The translations under genes were made by a program, and so were the position numbers. A stretch of 36,444 bases of DNA from Pseudomonadota bacterium (lineage in GTDB: Bacteria; Pseudomonadota; Gammaproteobacteria; Burkholderiales; SG8-39), in assembly GCA_027624175.1 (NCBI GenBank), contig JAQBXT010000018.1, positions 1 to 36,444 of the forward strand. The letters run 5' to 3'. Under the pieces are notes generated by a model, which saw only the letters and a program-made list of their open reading frames with translations, was not told the origin of the DNA and did no database searches. Shown in pieces: positions 28,552 to 36,444 of this stretch. How positions within the stretch are numbered: position 1 is the first letter of the stretch; each line of letters opens with the position of its first letter.

Positions 28552-28803
28552 TTACCGTTGCTTGTTTCCGGCCGCTGCGCTCCGGTAACGCCTTCTTGCC
28601 GCCTCCTTTTCCACATCCCGCTCCTTGGCCAGGGCGGTGACCCTTTTCAATTCGTCCTCTTTTGCTTCCTTCCGCGCTTTCACCTCCAACGCCTTTTCTT
28701 CCTCCGTCGGAGGCTCCCAATCGAGAAATTTCGGTCTCAAATTCTGGAAAAAAGCGCTGGAGGATTCCTCCTCTTTTTTTGCCTTCACCTTTTTGGCTTT
28801 CAC
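28552..28803 (-). CDS. Highly charged small protein, hypothetical
   Basis: An 83-residue frame starting with GTG (28801-28803), preceded by AAGGAG at 5 bases, one of the best ribosome sites in the window, which supports a real gene. The product is very rich in Lys, Glu, Arg and Ala (start KAKKVKAKKEEESSS, then FFQNLRPKFLDWEPPTEEEKAL), with a long predicted helix from about residue 35. There is no Cys and no membrane segment. I do not recognise a family. It lies between the lipoprotein gene and cca and is less GC-rich than its neighbours. Confidence 0.6.
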   Translation of the reverse strand: MKAKKVKAKKEEESSSAFFQNLRPKFLDWEPPTEEEKALEVKARKEAKEDELKRVTALAKERDVEKEAARRRYRSAAAGNKQR

Positions 28804-28910
28804 TTCGACTCCTTGCCCGGTCGCACTTGGTAGATGATCAGTTTACGCCGTGAACGACTGCTCTGGGTCGTAAGCGGCTTTGGGCGAACGTCCTCCAGCA
28901 GTTCCCGCCC

Positions 28911-29972
28911 TCAGACCTCGGCTCGCAGCGCCGACGCAATCGCCTGCTCGCGCGCGCGCTCGACCCGCGTCGCGATGTCCCCGGGCGCTTCGCGCGCGAT
29001 GGCGCCGGCGTCCACGGACGCCGCCGCGTCGAGCGCTTTCCTCACTCGTTCGAGTTTCTGGTCAGGCTGCGCCAGCCGCGCTGCCCGGAGTAACAGCTCG
29101 AAGCGATCGTGCCGGCGAATGGCATCGCCACGCTTGAGCAGGTCCAGCAGCTGCCCCGGCGTCTGCACGCCGAGCAAGGGCCTGCATCGGCTGGCCGTCA
29201 CCGCCAGCTCCCGCTCCTCGTTCGGTGCCCGGATTCGATCGCACAGCGCCTCGATCACCTCGGGTGCCAAGCCCCACGTGAGCACTGCAAAGCGCACTGC
29301 CGACGGCGTGCCCGCCTGCGCCGCCCGCTCCAACGCCGCGCGATCCGCCTTCAGTTCCGGCAACAGGCGCGCAGCGAGCCCGCAACCCTCGAGCACTTCG
29401 AGCATGCGCGCCGGATGCTTCTCCATCAGGCCACGCGAAAACTCCTGCCACACGCGCTCCGCAACGAGGTGGTCGGCTTCGCCCAGTTCCACCATGCGGC
29501 GCATCAGCGCCTGCGTCTCCTCGGCGATGCGAAAACCGAGGCGCGCGACGAAGCGCGCCACGCGCAGGATGCGCACCGGGTCTTCCTCGAACGCCTCGCT
29601 CACGTGGCGCAGTACCCCGTCGCGCAGGTCCTGCTCCCCGCCGAAGGGATCGACCAGGCGCCCAGCCTCGTCCTTCGCCATGGCGTTGATGGTGAGGTCG
29701 CGCCGCGCGAGGTCCTGCTCGAGCGTGACGTCCGGCGCGGCGTACACGGTAAAGCCCTTGTAGCCGCGCCCGCTCTTCCTCTCGGTGCGCGCCAGCGCGT
29801 ACTCCTCGTGCGTCTGCGGATGCAGGAATACCGGGAAGTCCTTGCCGACCGGCCGGTATCCCTGCTGCGCCATGTCTTCCGGCGTGGCGCCCACTACCAC
29901 CCAGTCGCGATCGACGACCGGCAGTCCGAGCAATTCGTCCCGCACCGCACCGCCGACGACGTAAGCCTTCAC
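28911..29972 (-). CDS. cca: CCA-adding tRNA nucleotidyltransferase, lacking HD domain
   Basis: A 353-residue class II nucleotidyltransferase that builds or repairs the tRNA 3' CCA end. The N-terminus has [21 protein letters not shown] (catalytic Asp pair), [17 protein letters not shown] and [13 protein letters not shown]. coli CCA has 412 residues with an HD phosphohydrolase domain; here the corresponding part is short and the HD signature (LTHDLGKG-like) reads LTWGLAPE, so the 2',3'-phosphodiesterase function is probably absent. Short forms exist in other betaproteobacteria. The GTG start overlaps the stop of the GST gene before it (GTGA). Confidence 0.93.
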   Translation of the reverse strand: MKAYVVGGAVRDELLGLPVVDRDWVVVGATPEDMAQQGYRPVGKDFPVFLHPQTHEEYALARTERKSGRGYKGFTVYAAPDVTLEQDLARRDLTINAMAKDEAGRLVDPFGGEQDLRDGVLRHVSEAFEEDPVRILRVARFVARLGFRIAEETQALMRRMVELGEADHLVAERVWQEFSRGLMEKHPARMLEVLEGCGLAARLLPELKADRAALERAAQAGTPSAVRFAVLTWGLAPEVIEALCDRIRAPNEERELAVTASRCRPLLGVQTPGQLLDLLKRGDAIRRHDRFELLLRAARLAQPDQKLERVRKALDAAASVDAGAIAREAPGDIATRVERAREQAIASALRAEV

Positions 29973-30604
29973 GCGTACTGTTCGAATTGCGCCAGCGACT
30001 CCGTCTCGCGCTCCGCGTCGCCGATCCACTCCTGCAGCGCGGGCAGCGCGAGCACCGCGTCGGCGTAGGCGCGGCAGGCCCCTTGCAGCTCGACTTCGTA
30101 GGTGCGAAAGCGCAGCACCACCGGCGCGTACATGGCGTCCGCTGCGCAGAAGGCGCCGAACAGGAACGGGCCGCGGCAATCGTTCCAGATGTCGCCGACG
30201 CGTGCGATCTCGGCGAGCACTTCGGGCGTGCGCCCCTTGCCTGGATGGCGCTTGCGGATGTTCATGCTCATGTGCTGGCGCAGGTTGGGAAAGCCCGCGT
30301 GCATCTCGGCCGAGACCGAGCGCGCCCGCGCGCGCAGCGTCGCCTCCGCCGGCCACACGCGCGGATCGCGCTCGGCGAGGGTTTCGAGGATCGCGAGCGA
30401 ATCCCACACCCGGGTTGCACCATCCACCAGGCAGGGCACTTTGCCCGCGGGGGAATGCTTGAGGATCTCCTGCTTCGAGCCCGGACCATAGAGCGGGATG
30501 CGCAGCTCCCGGAACGGCATGCCGAGCACCTTCATCGCCAGCCACGGGCGCAGCGACCAGGAGGAGTAGTTCTTGTTGCCGATGACCAGCAGCGGCACCA
30601 CCAT
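29969..30604 (-). CDS. Glutathione S-transferase family protein
   Basis: A 211-residue [22 protein letters not shown] is the N-terminal signature of a common proteobacterial GST subgroup, followed by [12 protein letters not shown] (cis-proline) and [13 protein letters not shown] (glutathione contact). The C-terminal domain is helical. The ATG overlaps the stop of the upstream NDUFA9-like gene (TGATG), and its stop overlaps cca. The order transglycosylase, NDUFA9-like, GST, cca recurs in betaproteobacteria. The substrate is unknown. Confidence 0.9.
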   Translation of the reverse strand: MVVPLLVIGNKNYSSWSLRPWLAMKVLGMPFRELRIPLYGPGSKQEILKHSPAGKVPCLVDGATRVWDSLAILETLAERDPRVWPAEATLRARARSVSAEMHAGFPNLRQHMSMNIRKRHPGKGRTPEVLAEIARVGDIWNDCRGPFLFGAFCAADAMYAPVVLRFRTYEVELQGACRAYADAVLALPALQEWIGDAERETESLAQFEQYA

Positions 30605-31578
30605 CAGCGCCTCGCGTGGCCGCGCAGGTCAGGATAGCGTTCGCGCGCGCCGGCGGGCGCAAGCCAGCCCGGGGCCAGCGCCTCGAGCGCCGCAGGCGCG
30701 ATGCCAAAGGGGAACGGTCCCGCGCACACGCTGGGCACCTGCATCGACAGGACGTTATCGCGCGTCATCAGTTTGACCGGCAGGAGTTCCATCATGCGTG
30801 CCTGCGCCAGCGAGAGCCGGGCACCCAGGCCGATCACCGGCCGGCGCCGGCCGGTGATCGCGCACACGGCCTCCACCAGCTGTTGCAACGTGTACTCTCG
30901 CGGGCCGCCGAGTTCGTAGCGCTTGCCGTAGGACGCGCGCTCATCGAGCGCAGCCACGAACGCAGCCGCCACATCGCCGACGTACACCGGCTGGAAACGC
31001 GCCCTGGGGCAGGCGAGCACCAGCACCGGGAGAAACCTTGCCAGCAGCGCAAACAAATTGAGAAACGAATCCTCCGGCCCGAAGATCACCGACGGACGGA
31101 ATACCGTCACGGCAAGGTCCTCCGCGGCGAGCGCCGCCCGCTCGCCGATGCCCTTGGAGCGCAGGTACTCGGAGGGCGCGCCGGGGTCGGCGCCCAGCGC
31201 GCTCATGTGCAGGAGCCGTTTCACGCCCGCGGCGCGGCATGCGTTCACCACCGCCTGCGGCAACTCCACGTGCACGCGCGCGAAATCGGGGCCGTAGTCG
31301 TTGGGGCCGCGCCCGTCGCGCCGGCCGCGCCGGCTGTGCAGCACGCCGGCGAGATTCACCACCGCGTCGCAACCGTAGGCGAGGCGCGCCAGCTCGGCCG
31401 GCTGGTTGACGTCGGCCTCGATCACTTCCACCGTGGGCAGCATGATCAGGTGCTTGGCGCGCTCGCGCCGCCGCGTGGGCACGACAACGCGCACGCCGCG
31501 CGCCGCCAGCGCCGCCACCAGGTGCCGGCCGACGAAGCCCGAGCCACCGATGACCAGGACGTTCTCGTGCCGCTTCAT
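30604..31578 (-). CDS. Complex I NDUFA9-like / atypical SDR epimerase
   Basis: A 324-residue extended/atypical [23 protein letters not shown] is the NAD(P)-binding motif, followed by [38 protein letters not shown] (Tyr and Lys in YxxxK form) and [20 protein letters not shown]. These blocks match the bacterial NDUFA9-like family, whose mitochondrial member is a complex I accessory subunit. A role in bacterial complex I is not shown. The ATG overlaps the transglycosylase stop (ATGA). Confidence 0.87.
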   Translation of the reverse strand: MKRHENVLVIGGSGFVGRHLVAALAARGVRVVVPTRRRERAKHLIMLPTVEVIEADVNQPAELARLAYGCDAVVNLAGVLHSRRGRRDGRGPNDYGPDFARVHVELPQAVVNACRAAGVKRLLHMSALGADPGAPSEYLRSKGIGERAALAAEDLAVTVFRPSVIFGPEDSFLNLFALLARFLPVLVLACPRARFQPVYVGDVAAAFVAALDERASYGKRYELGGPREYTLQQLVEAVCAITGRRRPVIGLGARLSLAQARMMELLPVKLMTRDNVLSMQVPSVCAGPFPFGIAPAALEALAPGWLAPAGARERYPDLRGHARR

Positions 31579-33506
31579 GGCAACTCTTCGTCTGGCAGCG
31601 CCAGTGCGCCGCGGCCCGGAATGATGCCGATGCGCTGCTTGAGCGAGGCGCTGCGGCCTTCCAGCAGCAGTGCGTAATGCACGGTGTTCGCCATCACGCG
31701 CTTCACGTACTCGCGCGTTTCGGGAAACGGGATGGATTCGACGAAGATCGCACCCTCGGTCGCCCGCGCGGGCTGCCAGCGGCGCGCGCGATTGGGCCCC
31801 GCGTTGTAGGCGGCCGAGGCGAGCACCGGATGGCCGGTGCCATCGAGCACGTACCTGAGATAGCGCGTGCCGAGGGTCACGTTGGTTTCGACCTCGGCGA
31901 CGCGCTTTGCCGTGTAGCCCTTGTAGCCGATGCGCTGCGCCACCCAGCGCGCGGTGTGCGGCAGCAGCTGCATCAGGCCGGTGGCACCGGCGCCCGAGCG
32001 CGCATCGACGATGAACCGGCTCTCCTGCCGCACCAGCCCCAGCACCCAGGCTTCCTCCAGTTCGTAGGCGAGCGCGTATTTCGTGAACACATCGCGAAAT
32101 GGCGCCAGGTAGCGCACGCGGTAGTCGTGCAGGCGTTCGGTACGGCCCGCGGTATTGATGGCGCGGTCGTACACGCCCGCCCGGTGAGCCAGCTTGGCCG
32201 CGGCAAGCAGTTTCCGGTCGTCCATGTGCCGCACGGCGAAGATCCATTCGCTCGTCGCCCACGTGCGCATGCCGAGGCGGAACAGTTCGAGCGCGCGCAT
32301 CAGTTCCGGATGACGCCCAGCCTCGTCCACCTGCGCTTCGCTCGGCTCGTGGTGGGGCGGCAGGGTCGCCTCGCCGCCCAGCTCCTCGGTGGCGAGCACG
32401 CTGTAGTAGATCGGCTGGCCGGCAATCCTGAGGTAATGCTCGCGCGCGCCCTGCGCATCGCCCTGCGCGTCGAGCGCCCGGCCGTACCAATAGGTCCACG
32501 CCAGGTCTTGGCGCGCGCTTGGCGACATCGGATCGATGGCGTCGCGCACTTCCTGCCAGCGGCCAGCGCGCAGGGCGGCGCGCGCTTTCCACGCCAGCTT
32601 CTCGTCGGTGAGCGGCGTCGCGCCGGCACGGGCGAACCACTCGAGCGCGTCGTCATCGAGATCGAACGTCGCCTGCGCGGCGATGCGCGCCCACAGGTAT
32701 TCGCGCTCCGGCCGCGGCAAGCGCGCGCCAAGCGCGCCCTCCAGAAGCCCGGCGGCGGCGCGCGCGTCGCTGCGCGCCAGGCGTGTCACTGCGAACACCA
32801 CCATCTCGCGCACCGCACGGGGCGCGAGGTCGCGCGGCGGCTGCTCGAGCAGGCGCTTGGGCGAGGTGGCGGCCTGCGTCAACAGGCGCTCGTCGGGCTG
32901 CTCTGCGGTCGGCAGGGCGCCGAGGGCGCGGCGCGCGGCGCTGACCCGGGAATTCGCCAGCAGCACGCGCACGCGCTGCCAGATGCCGTCCGCGTCGAGG
33001 GCGCCGTTTTTCAGCAGGGTCTCGGCGAGCGCGAGGCAGCCGTCGGGCAGCTCCCGCGGTTCAAGCCAGGCGGCGCGCGCTTCCACGCCGGCGTCGGCGT
33101 CCCCGCGCGCCAGGCGCGCGCTCCACGCGTAGCAGCGGATCTCGAGGTCATCCCGCACCAGCGGACCGAGCTCGCGCTCGAAGTCCTGCCATGCAGCGCG
33201 CCGGCCGAGCGCCTTCAGCCAATCGGCGCGCAACAGGTCCGCGAGGTACGTCCCGGCGTGCCGCTGGAGGAACCCGCGCACCTCGTCCGGCTTGGCCTTG
33301 TCGATGCGCATGCTAAAGCCCCAGTACTGCGCCCACGGCTCCAGCGCTTGGCCCTGCAGCGCGGCCGCGTGGCGTGCCAGTTTGTCCGGATCGCCGGCGA
33401 GGAATGCGGCGTATGCGCCGAGCACCGCGTGGTCGTTTGCGCGCACCGAACCTGCAGCAAGCAGCGCGCAGCCCAGTGCTATAGTCAGGAAACGTCTATA
33501 AATCAT
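31575..33506 (-). CDS. Soluble lytic murein transglycosylase (Slt70-like)
   Basis: A 643-residue periplasmic peptidoglycan hydrolase. The signal peptide covers about residues 1-23 (FLTIALGCALLAAGSVRA). A long alpha-helical superhelix domain fills residues 24-470. The catalytic SLT domain follows with Glu495 in LVRQESRF, then ATGLMQLLPHTA, NVTLGTRYLRYVL and ASAAYNAGPNRARRW. Family enzymes cut the MurNAc-GlcNAc bond to form 1,6-anhydro ends. The ATG at 33506 is 21 bases from the divergent 5-FCL gene start. It heads the operon down to cca. Confidence 0.95.
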   Translation of the reverse strand: MIYRRFLTIALGCALLAAGSVRANDHAVLGAYAAFLAGDPDKLARHAAALQGQALEPWAQYWGFSMRIDKAKPDEVRGFLQRHAGTYLADLLRADWLKALGRRAAWQDFERELGPLVRDDLEIRCYAWSARLARGDADAGVEARAAWLEPRELPDGCLALAETLLKNGALDADGIWQRVRVLLANSRVSAARRALGALPTAEQPDERLLTQAATSPKRLLEQPPRDLAPRAVREMVVFAVTRLARSDARAAAGLLEGALGARLPRPEREYLWARIAAQATFDLDDDALEWFARAGATPLTDEKLAWKARAALRAGRWQEVRDAIDPMSPSARQDLAWTYWYGRALDAQGDAQGAREHYLRIAGQPIYYSVLATEELGGEATLPPHHEPSEAQVDEAGRHPELMRALELFRLGMRTWATSEWIFAVRHMDDRKLLAAAKLAHRAGVYDRAINTAGRTERLHDYRVRYLAPFRDVFTKYALAYELEEAWVLGLVRQESRFIVDARSGAGATGLMQLLPHTARWVAQRIGYKGYTAKRVAEVETNVTLGTRYLRYVLDGTGHPVLASAAYNAGPNRARRWQPARATEGAIFVESIPFPETREYVKRVMANTVHYALLLEGRSASLKQRIGIIPGRGALALPDEELP

Positions 33507-33527
33507 GCACTAAGAATAGCACGCGCA

Positions 33528-34196
33528 ATGCCGCCCGATGAGCTGAAAGCCTGGCGCAAGACCGAGCGCGAACGGTTGATCGCGGCCCGGATGGCGCTCG
33601 ATGAGCGGGCCGTGGACGCCGCCCGGCGCGCGATCGACAGTCACCTGGAACGCGGCTTCCCCGGCCTGCGCGGCGCCACCGTGGCCTTTTGCTGGCCGAT
33701 CCGCAACGAATACGACGCACGCCATCTGGCGAGAACGCTGCGCGCAGCCGGCGCGTTGACCGCGCTGCCGGTGGTGGTGGCGCCGAAAACACCCCTGGTG
33801 TTCCGCGAGTGGCATCCCGGGGTGACGCTGGCGCGCGGGCCGCTCGACATTCCCTACCCGGTCGGCTCGCGCGCACTCGAGCCCCGCGCGGTGCTGCTGC
33901 CGATGAACGGCTGGGACGCGCAGGGCTTTCGCCTCGGCTATGGCGGCGGCTTCTTCGACCGCACGCTGGCCTCCCTGGAGAGAAAACCGCAGTTGATCGG
34001 CGTGAGCTACGAGCTCGCGCGCATGCCGAGCATCCACCCGCAACCCTGGGACATCCCGATGGACTACGTGGTGACCGAGCGCGGCGTGTACCGTCGCGAC
34101 GCGCAGGAGCTTGTGTTCCTCGGCGCGCCCGGGCCGACGAGCGAGCTCGCATCGCCGGTGTGCAGCGCCGACGAGCGCCTCGTCCGCGGCGATTAG
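33528..34196 (+). CDS. 5-formyltetrahydrofolate cyclo-ligase
   Basis: A 222-residue member of the YgfA family that converts 5-formyl-THF to methenyl-THF with ATP. The conserved C-terminal block GFRLGYGGGFFDRTL and the SYELARMPSIHPQPWDIPMDYVVTE region are clear; the N-terminal LIAARMALDERAVD helix matches the family. In gamma-proteobacteria 6S RNA lies just upstream of this gene, but here only 21 bases separate it from the divergent transglycosylase gene, so there is no 6S RNA. Its stop overlaps that of the convergent O-methyltransferase gene by two bases. Confidence 0.93.
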   Translation: MPPDELKAWRKTERERLIAARMALDERAVDAARRAIDSHLERGFPGLRGATVAFCWPIRNEYDARHLARTLRAAGALTALPVVVAPKTPLVFREWHPGVTLARGPLDIPYPVGSRALEPRAVLLPMNGWDAQGFRLGYGGGFFDRTLASLERKPQLIGVSYELARMPSIHPQPWDIPMDYVVTERGVYRRDAQELVFLGAPGPTSELASPVCSADERLVRGD

Positions 34197-34855
34197 CGCC
34201 GGACCGCGAGGGTCAGACCGTCTCCGACGGGCACCAGCGCCATCTCCACGCGCCGGTCGCGCAGCAGCTTCCTGTTGAACGCGCGGATGGCGCGTGTGTC
34301 GAGCGTCTTGTTGTGCGGCTGGGCGACGCTTCCGCCCCACAAAGTGTTGTCCGCCGCGATCAGCCCGCCACGGCGCACGAGCTTCAGGCAGCGCTCGTAG
34401 TAATTCAGGTAGTTCGCCTTGTCGGCGTCGATGAAGGCGAAGTCGAACTTGCCCGCCTGGCCCGCGTTCAGCAGGGCGTCCAGCGTCTTCAGCGCCGGCG
34501 CGAGGCGCAGATCGATCTTGCCGGCGACTCCGGCCTTCTTCCAGTAGCACCGCGCGATCGAAGTCCACTCCTCGCTCAGGTCGCAGCACACGACGCGGCC
34601 GTTGCTCGGCAGCGCCAGCGCGACAGCGAGCGCGGAATAACCGGTGAAAGTGCCAATCTCCAGGCAGCGCCGTGCGCCCATCAGGCGCACCAGCTGCTGC
34701 ATCAGCGCCGCCTGCACCGCGCCGATCTGCATGCCGGATTGCGGCAGGCGCTGCGTGACGCGGCGCAACGCCCGCTGCACCGCCGTCTCGCGCGCGCCGT
34801 GCGCGACGAGATAGCGCTGCAGGCGCGCGTCCAGCGGCAGCGTGCGCGCGGTCAC
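34193..34855 (-). CDS. SAM-dependent O-methyltransferase (CCoAOMT-like)
   Basis: A 220-residue class I methyltransferase of the caffeoyl-CoA O-methyltransferase-like family. [35 protein letters not shown] (SAM loop), FDFAFIDADKANYLNYYE (metal-binding Asp residues) and ADNTLWGGSV (metal-binding Asp-Asn) are present. Such enzymes methylate catechol-like substrates with a divalent metal; the bacterial substrate is unknown. The GTG start overlaps the ilvA stop (GTGA), so the two are co-translated. Confidence 0.9.
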   Translation of the reverse strand: MTARTLPLDARLQRYLVAHGARETAVQRALRRVTQRLPQSGMQIGAVQAALMQQLVRLMGARRCLEIGTFTGYSALAVALALPSNGRVVCCDLSEEWTSIARCYWKKAGVAGKIDLRLAPALKTLDALLNAGQAGKFDFAFIDADKANYLNYYERCLKLVRRGGLIAADNTLWGGSVAQPHNKTLDTRAIRAFNRKLLRDRRVEMALVPVGDGLTLAVRR

Positions 34856-36366
34856 CTGAGGAACAGCCGGTAGGCCGGATTGCGCGTCTCGTCGCTTGCC
34901 GGATAGCCCAGGCGCGCGAGGAAGCGCCTGAACTCGCCCATCTCGCTCGGCGGCACCTGGATGCCCACCAGGATCGAGCCGTAGTCGGCGCCGGTGTTCC
35001 GGTAGTTGAACAGGCTGATATTCCAGTTCGGGTTCATCGCTGTGAGGAACTTCATCAGCGCCCCCGAGCGCTCGGGAAACTCGAACCGGTACAGCAGCTC
35101 GCCGCCCGCCAGCGCCAGGTGCCCGCCGACCATGTGGCGCATGTGGCCCTTGGCCACCTCGTCGTTCGACATGTCCAGCGTGCGAAATCCCGCGCGGCGC
35201 AGGCCGCGCACGATGCGCGCCGTCTCTTCGCGGTCGTGCACCGTGACGCCGACAAAGATGTGCGCCTCGCGCGGGTCCGACATGCGGTAGTTGAACTCGG
35301 TGATGTTGCGCCCGCCCAGCGCGCGGCAGAAACGCCGGAAGCTGCCGCGGCGCTCCGGGATGGTCACCGCCAGCACCGCCTCGCGGTGCTCGCCGACCTC
35401 GGCACGCTCGGCGACGAAGCGCAGGCGGTCAAAATTGGTGTTGGCGCCGCTGGCCACCGCCACCAGGGTCTTGCCGCGCGCGCCATGGCGCTCGACCCAG
35501 GCCTTGGCGCCGGCGATGGCCAGTGCACCGGCGGGCTCGAGCACCACGCGCGTGTCCTCGAACACGTCCTTGATCGCCGCGCAGATCTCGTCGGTGTCGA
35601 CCAGCACCATTTCGTCGACCAGCTTACGGCACAGGCGGAAAGGCTCCTTGCCGACTTCCTTCACCGCGACCCCGTCGGCAAACAAGCCCACGTGATCGAG
35701 CTTCACGCGCCGGCCGGCCTTGAGCGAGCGTGCCATGGCATCGGCGTCGTCGGGCTCCACGCCGATGACCTTGATGCCGGGCCGCAGGTGCTTGAGGTAG
35801 GCGGCGATGCCGGAGATCAGGCCGCCCCCGCCCACCGGGACGAACACCGCGTCGATGGGGCCTTCGCACTGGCGCAGGATTTCCATGCCGATGGTGCCCT
35901 GCCCCGCGATCACGTCCGCATCGTCGTAGGGATGCACGAACGTGAGCCCGAGCCGGCGCTTGAGCTTCATCGCGTGCGCGTAGGCCTCGTCGAAGGAATC
36001 GCCGTGCAGCACCACTTTCGCGCTGCGCGCCGCCACGGCGTCCACCTTGATCTTCGGCGTCGTCACCGGCATCACGACCACCGCGCGGCAGCCGAGTTTC
36101 TGCGCGGCGAGCGCCACGCCCTGTGCGTGGTTGCCGGCGCTGGCGGCGATGACGCCGCGCGCGAGCTTCGCGCGCGGCAGGTTGACCATCTTGTTGTAGG
36201 CGCCGCGCAGCTTGAACGAGAACACCGGCTGCAGGTCCTCGCGCTTGAGCAGCAGCCGGTTGTGCAGTCGCCTGGACAGCGCGGGCGCGAGCTCCAGCGG
36301 TGATTCGAGCGCCACATCGTAGACGCGCGCACGCAGGATGCGCTCGAGATAATCTTCGCGTTTCAT
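34852..36366 (-). CDS. ilvA: Threonine ammonia-lyase, biosynthetic
   Basis: A 504-residue PLP enzyme converting threonine to 2-oxobutanoate, the first step to isoleucine. PLP Lys52 lies in SFKLRGAYNK; SAGNHAQGVA, the GGGGLISGIA phosphate loop and EPAGALAIAG follow. After about residue 325 two ACT-like regulatory domains appear (AVLAVTIPERRGSFRRFCRAL and LLYRFEFPERSGALMKFLTAM), marking the allosteric, isoleucine-inhibited form rather than the short catabolic enzyme. The ATG at 36366 matches the family start (MKREDYLERIL). The 78 bases upstream to the window edge hold no recognised gene. Confidence 0.96.
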   Translation of the reverse strand: MKREDYLERILRARVYDVALESPLELAPALSRRLHNRLLLKREDLQPVFSFKLRGAYNKMVNLPRAKLARGVIAASAGNHAQGVALAAQKLGCRAVVVMPVTTPKIKVDAVAARSAKVVLHGDSFDEAYAHAMKLKRRLGLTFVHPYDDADVIAGQGTIGMEILRQCEGPIDAVFVPVGGGGLISGIAAYLKHLRPGIKVIGVEPDDADAMARSLKAGRRVKLDHVGLFADGVAVKEVGKEPFRLCRKLVDEMVLVDTDEICAAIKDVFEDTRVVLEPAGALAIAGAKAWVERHGARGKTLVAVASGANTNFDRLRFVAERAEVGEHREAVLAVTIPERRGSFRRFCRALGGRNITEFNYRMSDPREAHIFVGVTVHDREETARIVRGLRRAGFRTLDMSNDEVAKGHMRHMVGGHLALAGGELLYRFEFPERSGALMKFLTAMNPNWNISLFNYRNTGADYGSILVGIQVPPSEMGEFRRFLARLGYPASDETRNPAYRLFLR

Positions 36367-36444
36367 CGCGAAAAGCCTAGGGAATCGCTGAACAACTGGT
36401 CGCGCGGAGCGGCCTATGAACGCGATTTTGTTGAAATGGTGAAT

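Noticed and set aside
33507-33527. 6S RNA upstream of the 5-FCL gene
   Set aside because: The gap to the divergent transglycosylase gene is only 21 bases, far too short.
36367-36444. Regulatory leader or attenuator before ilvA
   Set aside because: Only 78 bases are present before the window ends and no leader peptide, T-box or terminator could be recognised.

Overview
The window is a strongly GC-rich, gene-dense chromosomal segment. Gene content and order point to a betaproteobacterium, Burkholderiales/Nitrosomonadales-like and possibly uncultured. Typical betaproteobacterial neighbourhoods are lipid A acyltransferases next to metK, dapF-DUF484-xerC, ahcY near metF behind a SAH riboswitch, and 5-FCL divergent from a soluble lytic transglycosylase that is followed by an NDUFA9-like protein, a GST and cca. 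Almost all genes are core housekeeping. No rRNA, tRNA, CRISPR array, insertion sequence or prophage was recognised.

Layout. 1-2141: 5'-part of argB (cut by the window edge), hsp20 with a heat-shock-like promoter and an intrinsic terminator, then a divergent ECF sigma factor / zinc-finger anti-sigma pair. 2160-10453 (minus): a long, mostly overlapping operon reading acyltransferase, acyltransferase, Gfo/Idh oxidoreductase, DegT aminotransferase, dapF, DUF484, xerC, rlmI, CobW-type GTPase. The oxidoreductase/aminotransferase pair beside two lipid A acyltransferases suggests a GnnA/GnnB-like route to a diamino-sugar lipid A. 10490-11647: metK. 11652-13443 (minus): a degenerate cyclase-like protein and a Ser/Thr kinase, both with reading-frame damage. 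13528-17581: a CnoX-like thioredoxin, then a SAH riboswitch with a terminator expression platform ahead of ahcY, a ketopantoate-reductase-like gene and metF. 17578-19357: a CHASE2 adenylate cyclase and a convergent secreted Ig-like protein, both losing their 3' ends at one shared breakpoint near 18720-18740.

19425-25488 (minus): a YdjM-like membrane protein; an AGXT-family aminotransferase whose reading frame carries an N-terminal helix-turn-helix domain, with a perfect 19-bp palindrome just upstream; a DUF3750 protein; gentisate 1,2-dioxygenase; ttcA; a pteridine-reductase-like SDR. 25517-28474: MidA-like methyltransferase, a diheme cytochrome c with internal duplication, a GST, a DUF2905 protein and a small lipoprotein. 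28552-36366: a small charged protein, cca, GST, NDUFA9-like protein, lytic transglycosylase, 5-FCL, O-methyltransferase and ilvA.

The most notable points are the HTH-aminotransferase fusion with its candidate operator, the SAH riboswitch whose pseudoknot strand is also the terminator strand, the GnnA/GnnB-like pair in a lipid A operon, and the clustering of all visible gene damage in signalling or surface genes. No obviously new multi-gene system was found. The HTH-AGXT unit is the best candidate for something undescribed.
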